A stretch of 64,000 bases of DNA, taken from the NCBI GenBank assembly GCA_036925085.1, contig JAUPFP010000046.1:875501-939500 (forward strand). The letters run 5' to 3'. Shown here piece after piece: positions 1-12,500 of this stretch; position 1 is the first letter of the stretch; each line of letters starts with the position of its first letter. Position numbers and translations under genes: made by a program. Under the pieces are notes generated by a model, which made no database searches, was not told the origin of the DNA, and saw only the letters and a list, made by a program, of their open reading frames with translations. Source of the stretch: Brachycybe producta. Lineage: Eukaryota; Arthropoda; Diplopoda; Playtdesmida; Andrognathidae.

Positions 1-29
1 GAAGTTCTCTCCGATTTGTAACTGCCTGT
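1..29. mobile_element. Right end of a truncated hAT-like MITE
   Basis: The window opens inside a repeat. These bases match the right end of the complete element at 15244-15451 (ending in the arm that finishes ACTGCCTGT). The left part lies outside the window. It is a non-autonomous fold-back element with no coding capacity visible. Confidence 0.7.
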
Positions 30-551
30 CGAAAAATAACCTGCATTGCAAATATTAAAAATATAAATGCAGAGAGTCATGAAAATTTAAACCCACAATT
101 TATTAATGTCATAACCAAGGTTATAGTTAACTGCAGACAATCTAGATGTGATATTTTTGTGTGTTTCCATTTTTAAGACAATTTTATAAATGTGGTTAAA
201 TGATTTTGTGTCACTTCCTGTTCGCAGTTTCACTTCCTGTTAAAACAGTTGTGCATTTTGTAAAATATTCATTATTCCTCATTCAAGTTACAAATTGAGT
301 TGCTCTCATTTATCCGCCATGTTTGTTTGTAGGCTAAATTTATTTGAACACCGGAAGTGATGTATTTAACCATTCAATAATGTGGTTAATCGTATCTGTG
401 TTAACCTCCAATGCTTCAGAAATTTAACCATGGTTAATGTAACCCACATGGTTAACTTGCAGTTAATTTTTGTAGTGGAAATGAGGTGGATGGAGGGCCA
501 TATACGATGTCTGGATATCATAACTCAATATGGGACCTTTTTTGCCCTAAA

Positions 552-553
<2 letters not shown>

Positions 554-590
<37 letters not shown>
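554..590. repeat. (CT)n microsatellite
   Basis: About 18 uninterrupted CT dinucleotides. Similar CT/GA tracts occur at 2285-2303, 29721-29738, 42270-42288, 43339-43378, 54236-54255 and 61429-61457. Confidence 0.95.
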
Positions 591-594
<4 letters not shown>

Positions 595-1209
595 GTCACT
601 GAACTTGAGACAACAACTAACTTCTTCCTTTAAGTTTGTCTTTTATTTGATTTGTGTTTATTGTTGTTTGGTTTTTAAAACTTCTTAAAATTTTAAAGAG
701 ACTTAAAAAAAGCTTTAAAAAAATGATCCTAATTTGAAAAAACCTATAAAATAACAGTAATTTTCGCCCCTATTTATTTTGGAAAATTGTGTTTGAAGTT
801 ATTTTTCTTGTTTTGTTGTTTGTAAAATAAACAAAGGCGTTGTTTACTTGAACATCCCCTCCCCCCCTTCTTCAACCCAAAACAAGAAAAATACAAACAT
901 TTTTATTTCAAATAAGTTTCTCCACCCAATTTACACTTTAAAAAATTTAAATATTAAACGATCGCTAATTTTGGCTTTCGGGCGCTTAAAAAAATACTTA
1001 AACTTTAATCCTAAATTATCATCTTGTGGTATGTTTGAGAATTCCACTTAATAAAACGAATTCATGTCACAAACGACGACGAGGGTTGGAAGTAGAGGCT
1101 AGCAATGTGTCTAGGCAATTGGACTGCCCCCTCCTCATCACAAGAAAAGCACATTTAACCCCAATAACAGTTAATCTGGGGTTAAATTGATGGTTAAAAC
1201 GGTGTAAAA

Positions 1210-1695
1210 TGAAAAGATACTAGAAAATATTGAAAAAACTAGATTTCCATGTTGTGGTATCTTTCAACATATATTTTAATTTTTGTTCATAAAAAGTTTA
1301 TTTTGAAAGATAACACCATGAAAATACCTCTTCTACTAAAGCTACCCTTCTAGTTTCTAAAACACTTTCTAGTTTCCCTGCATTATTAAAGTGTAAACGG
1401 TGCCTTTCTCAATTTGGTTTTTCTGTTTTTCAGAATAGCATAATAAAGAGAAACTTGAAAATATTTTTAAAAAAACTAGAAGGGTAACTCAATCACCTAA
1501 CAAGGTATTTCCATATTGTGGTATCTTTCAAAATAAACTTTTTATAGACTTTAAAAGTTATGTCATTTTCAAATTGACATAAAAAGCTTATTTTGAAAGA
1601 TTGCAAACATGAAAATACTACTTAAGTGAGCCATCGAGTTTCTAATAAACTTTCTAGTTTCTTTTCTGAAGAAAAACAGATAAATTGAGTTCGAA
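1210..1695. mobile_element. Two adjacent copies of the TAGAAGGGTA fold-back family
   Basis: Two palindromic units lie side by side (about 1210-1402 and 1435-1695). Each has a left arm with ACTAGAAGGGTA or a degraded form, then ATCTTTCAAAATAAAC, and a right arm that is the reverse complement (TTATTTTGAAAGAT, then ACCCTTCTAGTTTCTAAAAC). No coding capacity. They belong to the most abundant repeat family of the window. Confidence 0.85.
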
Positions 1696-2565
1696 ATTCA
1701 ACTGTTTACAAACCATCTTTAATAATGAAACATAATTTTTGTTGTTCATATTTCATTTCACACCTTTAAAACTTTAAAAATGTGAAGTGTATTAAATAAA
1801 TTTACAAAAAACACTGATTTAAAAAAAATGCATTTAAAAATGTTAAAAGTTCATTTTTTAACATCGGTTTTTGGAATTTTTCTTTTCTTCTGAATTAATT
1901 TTTTTAAGATAAGAGAAATAATAATAATAAAATTTTAAAGTTCGTGTTTTTCATTTTTTCCGTTTGAAATTCATTAGCATACACTTAAGTGTTAAGTTAA
2001 GTGTGTTCGTGCGTTGTTGTTGTTGTTCTGGTGAGGAAAATAACACACACCTTGTGATTTATGATGATTGGTCGGACAAATAGTTGAAAATACAAAAAAA
2101 AATGTGTTCCGTTACAAAGAACACAATTTTATTTTATTATTATTATTGTGTTCCGTTGTTTGTTCGGGTTTTTTTTAGGTAAAAATAACGTCAAAATGTA
2201 GTAGGGTTGGTTATGGGGGGGGGGAGTTGCCCTGGTTGGGGTTGAGTGGTAGCAGCCTTCACCGTGTCTCTCTTTAAACCACATTCTCTCTCTCTCTCTC
2301 TCGATTCCCTTTTTTTTTACTTGTATTGGGTCTCAAAGGGTGGTTTTTTATAGGAAGAAATGAAAAATGACTGGCCTTCAGATTTATAAAAATGCTGTCA
2401 GAATTAAAAGTGAGAGAAAAACGAAACAATATGATCTATAAATATATATATTTCATAAAATATGAATTATTAAAGTGACCTCTCCTCTTCCTCCTCCGCC
2501 CCACCAATTTCTACAGCCCTTTTTAGGTAAAAACAAAATCAAAATGACGTCAAATTGTAGCGGAA

Positions 2566-2875
2566 ATTCATGTTTTGGTCAAGTATGGCGCTGTCAATTC
2601 ATGTTTTGGTCAAGTATTGTGCTGCCAATTCATGCTTTGGTCAAGTATGGCGCTGTCAATTCATGCTTTGGTCAAGTATGGCGCTGTCAATTCATGTTTT
2701 GGTAAAGTATGGCGCTGTCAATTCATGCTTTGGTCAAGTATGGTACTGTCCATTCATGCTTTGGTCAAGTATGGCGCTGCCAATTCATGCTTTGGTTAAG
2801 TATGGCGCTGTCCATTCATGCTTTGGTCAAGTACGGCGCTGTCAATTCATGCTTTTGTCAAGTATGGCGCTGTCA
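2566..2875. repeat. 31-bp minisatellite, ten units
   Basis: The motif ATTCATG(T/C)TTTGGTCAAGT plus ATGGCGCTGTCA recurs exactly every 31 bases, starting at 2566, 2597, 2628, 2659, 2690, 2721, 2752, 2783, 2814 and 2845, with few substitutions. Because 31 is not a multiple of three, the array creates overlapping open frames in all forward frames; these are not genes. Confidence 0.95.
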
Positions 2876-3029
2876 ATTCTTTTAACAGCTTACTACATGC
2901 ATACAAATTTATTACGACAAGTTTGCATTGTTGTGGTTGTATAATTGACACAAGTATGTTCCAACTTAAACAACGGTTGGAGCTTGGAGTTGGAGGCTAG
3001 CAGTGCTTCTTATTACAAGAAAGGCCTCG

Positions 3030-3235
3030 TAAAGTTATTTTATGACTGTCAAATTATTTTGTATACTCAGTGAATGACAGTCATATGACAGTATTTTGTT
3101 ATATGTTGTAATTTGTTTTTGTGACTGTTACAAAATTATAAGCAAATTACAAAATATTAACAAAATACTGTCATATGACTGCAATCAACTGGTGTGCAGC
3201 ATAATATGACAGTCATAAAGTAATAGCGAACAACC
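3030..3235. mobile_element. Fold-back element with TATGACAGT arms
   Basis: Left arm carries TTATGACTGTCA and GACAGTCATATGACAGTA; the right arm carries the complements (TACTGTCATATGACTG, ATATGACAGTCATAAAGT). The whole stretch can fold on itself. No coding frame; no clear target-site duplication. Confidence 0.65.
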
Positions 3236-4079
3236 AGTGACATCATAAGGTACAATTTTATGACTTATTTTATGACTCGTCCAATCCTCGTTTTCATTTT
3301 AGATATAGCCCTTTAAATGTCATTCAGTCAAGGTTATTTGACGTCATTTTAGTGTCACAAATTGGGCTACCATAATATATGGCCATCATATGATCTATCC
3401 GCCTTGAGTATACTTGACCTGAGCAATTACGATCCGACCTGATCTGTGGTAGCAATTTAAATACAAATAAATAACAGTCATCGGCGAAAATGCACACCTA
3501 TAAACGCGGCATAGATTTTAGCATTATTTTATATTAAGATTCTAGTTTTTAACAAACTTGTTGTAATTTCTATTTTAAGTAACTTCTTTTTTAAGCAAAT
3601 TTACTAAGGTATTTTTAGACATTTTTTTTAAATGAACCCCCCCCCCCCCCAAAAAAAAAGGGGGTCAAAAATTTCTAATCTTTTAAAACTATCAGATAAT
3701 TGTTAGATTAATATTAGTTATGTTGGTTATGTTAATTAGGTTCGTTAAGTTGCTGTATTGTGTGTACGTGTCAGTTTAATAACTAGTTGTAATTAATGAA
3801 TCGGTTAAACAAAAGTTTGAAAACTTTTGTTGTTGTTGTTTTTGTTCCATTTTTTTCATTTCTTTGCAAAATTCTATAACTAGTGAGCTCCATCTTTGAC
3901 CTTACTACTTAACTACTAACTAACTAACTAATAATAAAATATAATCAAGTTTGTTATCATTAGTATTGTTTTTCAACATAATCACGAATTAAATTTAAAA
4001 GGTCCAAGTTTTTATATTAAAAAGTCAAGATCTTTTTATACATAAATTTCCCCCCCAAGTTTAATTTCTAATTAAAATG

Positions 4080-4633
4080 TTAAGTTTTGATGAACGCCGT
4101 TTGAGGGCGCTCAAATTCCACCATTATTAAATCAAGGCAACCAAAAAAATGCTTTTTTCTTTTCTTTCAAAGAACACCACCTGGTTAGAGGTTAGAATTC
4201 AGAGGCTAGAGGTCCAACTAGCATCTCAAAACTATGAGTTAAATGAATTCAAATTAAATGTGTTTAGGTCAATTATACGGAATCCAGTTAAGGACATGAA
4301 CACCAAATAAAAATTGACTTTAATTATTAATATTTTAAATTGAAATACTAAATCAATATTTTAATGTCAATAGTTTATCTGATTATATTTAAGTTTTAAT
4401 CTAAATATTTTCAGATTATTAACTGAATAAATTGAATTCGACATATTGTGTGTTTGTCCTTCACGGGACTCTGTAGAACACATTTATTATTTAAATGCAA
4501 TTAAATTATCAGGTGTGTGTGTGTGTGTACTAGGTATAATCGAAGATCTTTGACTGAAAAACGCATTTTTCAGATTATCTCTAATAATGTGAAGAAATTC
4601 GAAGCGCCCTCAAACGACGTTCATTAAACTTAA
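4080..4633. mobile_element. Element with ~30-bp terminal inverted repeats
   Basis: The left terminus (TTAAGTTTTGATGAACGCC, then GTTTGAGGGCGCT) is matched in reverse complement at about 4600-4633 (AGCGCCCTCAAAC, then GACGTTCATTAAACTTAA). The interior of about 500 bases is AT-rich without an open frame. Both sides are flanked by AAAATGT-like sequence, compatible with a short target-site duplication. Family not assigned. Confidence 0.6.
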
Positions 4634-5695
4634 AAAATGTTAAACTAGATCAATGAAAGACAATGAAAAATTCCTTGTTTTGTACAGAAATAATTTAACA
4701 AAAAACAACCCTCTCATCTTTTTCATGTGTTTTTTTGTTGTCTTCAAATTTTGTGTCCTCGAAAATCTTTATTTGAACCTTGCCACAAAATTCGATTTGT
4801 TATAGACACAAAGTCAAGAAAATTCACACCTGAATCACGAAATATAATCAAAATTCCACTGAAAAAGGAGGTTCTTGTCTCTCTTTCATTCTATCCTAGG
4901 TATGACATGCTTAACCTTGCAAAACAAATTATGACCGATTTAAAACAGTTCCTTGATTTTCACGAAACTCATTTTTTTTCTGTATATTTTTATACAATTT
5001 TAATAAAAAATAACCAAAAAAAAACCATATAGGTATTTTATAAATGGGTTCAATCAAACACAAACAACACCTTTTTAAAGGCATTTTAAAAGTTAGAATG
5101 TCACTAGACTGACACTGACGGCAGAAAACGCAAACTGAAAACAGAAATTATCTCATTTTTTCTCTGTATATTTTTTGCTTTTTTTTCTGCTAATTTTCTT
5201 GTCAAATAAAATTATTTAAATTAATTAGAAATTTTTATTTTCAGTCGGCGTTTTTATGCGTGATGTGTGTGATAAATTTGAAAGTGTATTAAAAACTAGA
5301 AAAGTAAAACCAAAAACCCACACTTGCAGAAGAATATGCCAAACTGAAAAAGGGAACTGAAAATATAATTCATCTAATTCAAATTATATTCTATTTTTAT
5401 ATTTGGCAGAAAAGATATTCTGTTTTCAGTCGCATTTTAAGGGATGGATCACACATTCAGAAAAAAAAAGTCCACTGAAAAAGGAATTTCCCCTAATTTG
5501 AATAATTCTATTCTATTTATCTGGCTGAATTTTCTATTTATTTGGCTGAATTTGTCCTGAAAAAAAGACTGAGAGATCAAATACAAAAATCTTAAGAGAT
5601 TCATTTACTCTTCTAGTATTTTTTTAAACATTACATTTCTTCTTAAACACGGAATTATAACCAAAAAGTTATAATTTCTAGTGTTCTTTCTTCGT

Positions 5696-5951
5696 GGGTC
5701 ACGCTAAAACACGGAAACGAATGGAAAGTGACGGAAACACGCGGAAAAATAAATATTAGGCTACTATAGGCGATACACGGCACGGGAAAGTGCGGAAAAC
5801 CGCGCATTTCTGTGTGTTTTCCGCGTTTTTCCGTGCGTTTGTATGTGTTTTCCGTGCTTTAATGTACGTTGTATCGCCTATAGTAGCCTAATATTTATTT
5901 TTCCGCGCGTTTCATTCACTTTCCATCCGTTTCCGTGTTTTAGTCTGACCC
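5696..5951. mobile_element. Near-perfect 256-bp fold-back with 8-bp target duplication
   Basis: Termini are GGGTCACGCTAAAACACGGA and its near-complement ending in CTGACCC. Internal matches (TAGGCTACTATAGGCGATAC against GTATCGCCTATAGTAGCCTA) extend the palindrome almost to the centre. The flanks TTCTTCGT (5688-5695) and TTCTTCAT (5952-5959) agree at 7 of 8 positions, which fits the 8-bp duplication made by hAT-type transposases. Confidence 0.8.
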
Positions 5952-6730
5952 TTCTTCATTAGCATATATTTTCTAAAATAAAAAGGACCCCCAAAACTAA
6001 AGATGGCGGCTGTTCTTTCCATACAAATCTGAAGAAGACGACGACGAAGAAGAAAAAGTTGTCTTCTTATCATTAATTAAGAATAATAAATAATTGTTTA
6101 CCAATTTGAAATTGTATATAAACAATTGTAGTAAAATATGTTGAAGATAAGAAAAAGTGACCAGCCGGCCGTTTAAAGCAAACGTGGTCAAGAATCTCTA
6201 ATCTGTAATTACTGCTGCTGCTGCTGCAAGTGTTGTCTTGTCCAGAAGACGGCGGCCGAGGAACAACCAACCAACAAAAAAAAAACCCCCATTTGTCCCT
6301 CACCTCAACTTCTTTCTTAGAATATTTCAAACTTCACGATTTGCCTCAAGATTGTTTTTTTTTTTTGGTTTTTCATTCTAGTTTTAAAAAGATGGATGGA
6401 GAGAGAGACATGTTTACACACCCTTAAACATTCCAAAACCTATTTAATATCATTAATAAATAATAATAACAATAGCAAATTCTAGTATTTTAAATATTAA
6501 AATATAATCATACAAAATTACAAACTTACAAAAATACAAAAGTAACTTACAATTACTTCTCAATTTCTTTTCAACTTAGATGACAAAAATAAAATTAACT
6601 AATTAGAAGTAACCAGTTACTTTCATAACATTCTTGGGTCCATTTTTTTTATAGAATTGAACTAATTACATTCAAGACAGTCAAGTCTTCATTTGAATCC
6701 ATAAAATTTAACATTTTTTAGTTATTAATA

Positions 6731-7031
6731 GGGCTCGGATTTATATACAATATCAAGCAACCGTTTCTCAACCTGTGGCCCAAGAGCCAATTATATATGA
6801 ACTAACACACCCGTGTAGATCAACCAACAATTATGGTTTTAAAAAAAAAATCAAAAACACTAATTAGAGGCTAGAATTCTAGTTGACAATTGATAATAAC
6901 CAAGACGTTTAGCCTCTAACCAGCCTTTTTGATTAAAAAAAAGCTTAATTGCAGTTGCTAACTTCATAGTTGGCACTCGGGCCACAAATTGAGAAACGTT
7001 TGTAAACGTAGTTGCATAAAAATCCGAGCCC
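6731..7031. mobile_element. GGGCTCGGA fold-back with long target duplication
   Basis: The element runs from GGGCTCGGA to TCCGAGCCC, with further paired blocks inside (TTTCTCAACCTGTGGCCC against GGGCCACAAATTGAGAAA, and GAGGCTAGAATTC against TAGCCTCTAAC). It is bracketed by identical 12-base copies of TAGTTATTAATA (6719-6730 and 7032-7043), a duplication of roughly 9-12 bp as made by Mutator-like elements. A diverged second copy lies at 22912-23146. Confidence 0.8.
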
Positions 7032-7557
7032 TAGTTATTAATAATTAAGGGTGTAACAAGAGAAAGGTACTCAGGGCGAGGAGGGTAGGACAAAGGGGCT
7101 CTTTTTTCTTCTTCTTCTTCTTCTTATTGAAATAATTGTCCCATTTCTTGTAATCGGCGCCATTTTTTCTATAATGGCTCTTCAACAACGAAGTGTTTTG
7201 TAAAATTACCATTAATTTTGAATTACAGGTCGCTTAAATGTAATTACGATTATTCTACAAAAGACAGAAAGAGAGTATTTTTTTTATATAGAAAAAAACC
7301 GAACCCCCTGAGGAGGATAATTACAGATTTATAATAAATAATGAAAAAGTAACACACAAATGGCTAATTGAAAGAGTGGTCATAAAAATGGGCATAGTTT
7401 TTCTTTCTCATTTTTAAAACTGGACCAGAACCCAACCCTTTTGCCTGAAACGAACTAAGAAAATAATCTAAAAAAAAACAAGAGAATAGTTTTTGATCAG
7501 AAAAATGACCATATGTAGTTGAGTGAGTGGACATTGGTCAAGAATGTATGTTTCCCA

Positions 7558-8036
7558 TCTCGCACGACGACCATCAGGGTTGGAGTTGGAGGCTAGCTTT
7601 GCACGCACACTCTGTATTCTAATCCTCTCTCTAGTAGGCTAGCTAGCCTCCACCTCCGACCCTCGTTATTGTACGAGATGAGTAGCCTACAGCCAAGAGT
7701 AAACCACTTAAGACCCAAAATCAAGAAGAAAATTTGAAACTTGAACTTCGATTTGAACCCTCTGTGTTTGGTCTCAACATAAAAAACCACCAGTTTTTAT
7801 TAAATAGCCTCTTAATAGGGGTTTTTCTATGTTACAAACCCTGTACAGAGGGTTCAAGTTGAAGTTCATTTGTCAAGTTACCTTCTTGTATGTGGGTCTA
7901 AGTCGGTTTCTTTTTGGCTGTAATGATAACGAGGGTTGGAGGTGGAGGCTAGCTTATTAGATTATTTGAAAGTAATGAATGTATTAAATAGAAGCACTGC
8001 TAGCCTCCGCGTCCAACCCTCGTTGTCGTACGAGAT
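7558..8036. mobile_element. Two GGTTGGAGGCTAGC fold-backs
   Basis: Two short palindromes (about 7558-7680 and 7926-8036) share arms containing AGGGTTGGAG(T/G)TGGAGGC followed by TAGC and the complement TAGCCTCC..CC(G/A)ACCCTCGTT next to a GTACGAGAT motif. Half copies occur near 1070-1105 and 2970-3035. Between the two palindromes is part of another fold-back with arms reading AGGGTTCAAGTTGAAGTTC. Confidence 0.7.
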
Positions 8037-9138
8037 AAAACACTTCCTTGACCAGTGTCCACTCTAGGACTTTTTTTTCAAACCATTTTTAACCAAGTTT
8101 CCTTCTTGAATTTGGATTTTAGGAACCGGACTCTTTAATAGCAAAAACCTGAAACCTGAGGCCTTAACCCCTTTTTTCAGAAAAATAAAACAGGATCCAT
8201 AAACTAACTTTGAAATTTCATTTCCATTATATTTTTACCTGTTGCTGAACCCAATTAAATAGCCATAAAATGATTTCGTGAGATAATTAAGTTTTTCTTT
8301 TCCTCATTTGTTTAAAATGTTTTAATTTATGCAATTTTTTTTTTAAATTTCATATTGTTTTATAACCAAGAGAGAGAGAAAAAAATTATCTTAAAATATA
8401 AAACTAACTAAGAAATTTTCTATTGTTAGATTTGAAAAGATTTTTTTTGTTTCATGAAAACTTTTATTTTGTAAGATAAAAGATCTTTTTTTTTTTAAAT
8501 ATTACACAAAAAAATTATAAAAAAGGTATTGGAAAAAAAAACCGAAATTCAGGTAATTTCAGATTGTAATCAAAAACCGGAATTTAAATCAAGAGTAGAA
8601 TAATAATTGGGCCATAAGATATCATATATGAGAGAGACATCAAGGTTAACGAAATTACGCCACCATCCGCCCAGAGTTGGAAACAAAAGACGTCAATTAA
8701 AATAGGCGAACTTGGGTTGGAGGGTTGGGAGGTGAACTATTAAAAATCCGGATGGAAATAATTATTCCAGACACGGATTTTTTAAAAAATAACTGAAAAA
8801 ATTGTCTCAAAAGTCAGGTTTACAAAAAAAACCCAAAACCGTTAAACTATAATGGAAACCGTTTAACACGAAATAACTAAGACCAAAACATTTTTTGTGT
8901 TAGACGAATATCGTATTCTAATTTTCTAAAAGGGATCCGGACCGAAATATATTTCGTGTTATCCGTTTAAGTGCTGAACAGTTAGTTTCTTCAAAAATAT
9001 TGTGAAAAAATAAATCGTAATTTTTGGATTTTAAAATTTTTGTTTAATTTTATGTATTTTTTTAAAAATATATTCTGTAAATATTTTTAAAAAAACATAT
9101 ATTAGGTAGGTTTAAAATTTCCAGGTTACAATGTTAAT

Positions 9139-9520
9139 AACTAGAAGGGTAATTAAAATCACATTTTGTCTACAGAAAAGTTTATTTTGAAAGATAGCAG
9201 CAACATGAAATTGAAGACGGTTTACAAATAGCTGATTTTCAAACTCTGAATATTCGTAGTCTTTCAGGAGCAAAATTGAAGAGAAACTTGAAAGTGTTTC
9301 AGAAACTAGAAGGGTAATCAATCACTTAAGAGTATTTTCAGGCAGCTTTCAAAATAAGCTTTTATTTCTGTTTGTAACTGACCCAACTTACAAAATAAAC
9401 TTTTTATAGACAAATATGTTTTAAACTGACACAAGTTTATTTTGAAAAATAGCAAAATGAAAAATACCCCCTTAAGTGATCAAGCTACCATTCTAGTTTC
9501 TAAGACACGTTGTTCACGTT
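9139..9520. mobile_element. TAGAAGGGTA-family copies, one partial and one whole
   Basis: A half copy (about 9139-9205) precedes a full palindromic copy (about 9232-9515) with both arms. The second copy ends about 80 bases before the first recognised exon of the fibrinogen-domain gene, so it lies in an intron or the 5' flank of that gene. Confidence 0.8.
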
Positions 9521-9599
9521 TTTCTTAGTTTTGTTCCTCAGACACTTGACACTGACTATTGACACTTAAAGTTTCTTTTTTTTTTGTTCTGCTGGACAG

Positions 9600-12500
9600 A
9601 AGTGACCAGTACATTTACGACTTGATGGGATCGTTGATGACGACGATACACGAGAAACTAAAACGATCCGAAACTCTAGAGAACACATGCCGGTCTATGC
9701 TGGACCAGATGACACGGCGACTGGACACCATGGAACAAAAGTTCGACTATCACAACAATCGCATCGACGTCGCAGTGTCCAAACTACGGTCAATCGATAG
9801 TAAATTAATGCCGCAAATAGGCGGTGGAACGCTAGATGTAAAACTACAGGCGATTGGTTCCAAAGTGGACAATTTGGGAACTAAATTATCCGAACTGAAA
9901 AACGACGTGGTCAGAGACAAGAGAGGGACCGCCGTGGTTCACGGTGGTGTTTCCGATATCGTCGGTGGCGATTTATCGGCTCAGAGCAGCGAACGTCGAG
10001 ACATCGTTCGAGACAAATCGGGACGAATGGTCGTCATACCAATGGCGAACGTAGATGCCGAAGAAAGGGTCACAAAAGACATCGAATCGGTTAAAGACAC
10101 GCTCGATAGTCTCGACAAAAAAATTCAGGGCTGGATGCAGCACGTTTCCAATACGGCCAATAATATTGCGGTTAACATTGGCGATCTACACGACGCCATT
10201 ATCGAACCGGGATCCGTTTCGTCGAGTAATAACAATAACTTCACGCTGTCAGATCTCGATATTTCGGCTTCGTCGTCTAGAGAAACAGTGACCAAGGGGT
10301 TAAACAACAACACGACAACCTCGGGATCGGCGTCCGATTCTTTCGGACTAACGGGAACACCGAACAAGGTGCCTCTGAACACGTTGAAAGTGTCCCCTTT
10401 GACGCCAACAGCCTCCAAGGAAACCAAACTGGACAAACTGTTTCGAAAGATCAATCCCGTGCTAAGAGTGACCGAAAAAATGGACGAAATGTGGGACGTC
10501 GTTCTCGGAACTCAACGACTGGTGGACGATTCCCTTCAGAAATCTGATCAGCTTCTGACTAATTCGTATCGTCAAGTCCAGTCCCTGGCCGACGTCAAGA
10601 CTTATCTTCAACGACAGACCGGTAAAATTATGCAGAACTTGGAACAAGTGGAAGAATGGCTCAAAGAACAGGGAGGAGCCTCTTCGGCCTCCAACATCGA
10701 CCCTAAGGTTCTAACTCAAGGGATCAAGGATATTCTTAACAAGACCATGCAGTTCAATACGAATAAGGAACCGGAAAATAGTCCCGTTTCCGGCAGAGCA
10801 AAGCCGCAGGCTCTAGAAAGGTTTGCAAACGTCCTTCTAACTTTTTGTATTCATTTCAGCTCGCGCCCTCTGGTGGATGGTTCAGATTGCTTCTCTAACG
10901 TGATTCCATCTGTCTCCTTTCTTCCATGCTTGAGAACTGAGAACCGTTCCGTCCCTGCACTCTCTGTTTTTGCATTGCCCTAGGTGAAGAAGTAGCCTGA
11001 ACTGAACCTCCTACAAGAGGGCGCTGCAGACATCGGGATGAAAACTTTGATTAAAGCTAAACTCCTGCTTAAAAGGGGTGTTTTGATATATTTGTATTTG
11101 AAAAATTACTCTGTAAGCAGTCAAGAAGGCCTGTGGCAGAGAGACAATAGTCCAATTGCAGAATACAAGATGCAGAGTTACTAATAAATGTTATGTTGTT
11201 CCTGATTCAGGTCATCAGAGCCTCAGTTATATCCAGGTGATGATGCCTATCACAGAGACAGTGAATATGCTCACGATAAGAGAAAGACTCAAACTCTGGA
11301 ACCAAAGACGACAAGCAGCAGTAGCAGCAGCAGTGGCGTTGCTCCTGGTGGTGGTGTGGTCAGTGTGATGAACGTGACCACCACAAGTCGGATGAGTTTC
11401 ATCCCAATGTTCAAAAGGAAACAACTGGGAACACCTATTCCGAACATCGGAACGAATAAAACAGGATACGGACCCACAGATCAGTGTCCATTTCAGGGTC
11501 CACCTGGAATCAACTGTGCTGACCTTCGAACTCGTGGAGTCACCAAAAGTGGAGTTTATTACATTCTCATCAAAGGAACCACTTATTGGTTTATGAAAGT
11601 CTACTGTGACATGGAAACGAACGGAGGTGGATGGACGGTAAGTGGACTTCCATCAATTATTGGGACTTAATTCTCTCTTGTTTGTTCTTATTGTTCTCAC
11701 TAAATTTTTAGAAAACATTTTATTTTTTTTTTAATTTTATATAATTTAGGACAGAAAAAGTAATTAATGAAATAGCGTGACAACAATATTTTCTGCTTAT
11801 TTTTTTGTTTCTTCATTTCTGCAAGTTCATTGCACCTGTTTGTTGTGATACAAAAATGTATCACAAGGAAGGGGGAATTTACCTGTGTTAATTTTCAGGT
11901 GTAATTTTTTTTAGGGTGGATTTTGTTTGTTTGTTTCTTGAAATTAATTTATAACAAAAGACAGAAAATTAACAATTGTATCTTATCCACCAAGAGAAGA
12001 GGTGTCTTGTAACACAAACTCATCAATCAATTGATATCAATTTAATTGGAAGAAACAATGACAACCCAATCTTACCCTCCTCCTCCTCCACCTCCTCAGG
12101 GGCCCACACCACTTCTGGCAACTCTTCTTATATAAAGCAATCTCACAACACACGACAACAATTGATCGAGAAGAAGAAACAAACAAAAAAAAAACAGTCA
12201 TTACTCTCTAAATTCACCTGAAAAAATCCCTTTAATTAAAGCGGAAAACAACAGTTGAACAAAAGACACCGGTTACTAAATACAGGGTGTGGTGGATGTT
12301 GAAGACAAATTTGGTTTTCATGATTTTTTTCGTCAGTCAAAATAGCCCCCTTTAATGAACGAAAAAGCCTCTCGATCGCTCTTCATTATTCTGTCTTTAA
12401 ATTGTCCTTAAATTGAAGAAACACTTCAATGTGTTTTAGAAAGTAGAAGGGTAATTCAATCACTTAAAAGGGTATTTTCATGTTTTTGTTATCTTTCAAA

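Larger units (their letters stand above)
30..9599. other. Gene-poor, repeat-rich flank
   Basis: No coding exon could be supported on either strand. Open frames here are short, lack homology I recognise and fall in repeats or AT-rich sequence. The stretch holds several fold-back elements, a minisatellite and microsatellites, listed separately. One or more 5' exons of the fibrinogen-domain gene starting at 9600 may be hidden here, since that gene lacks a visible start and signal peptide. Confidence 0.6.

Noticed and set aside
2475-3000. Overlapping open frames of 60-124 codons
   Set aside because: They are produced by the 31-bp minisatellite in all frames and have no independent support.
10821-10983. 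Extension of the fibrinogen-gene first exon to a stop at 10983
   Set aside because: The donor at 10820 joins the next exon in phase; the extra residues are intron read-through.
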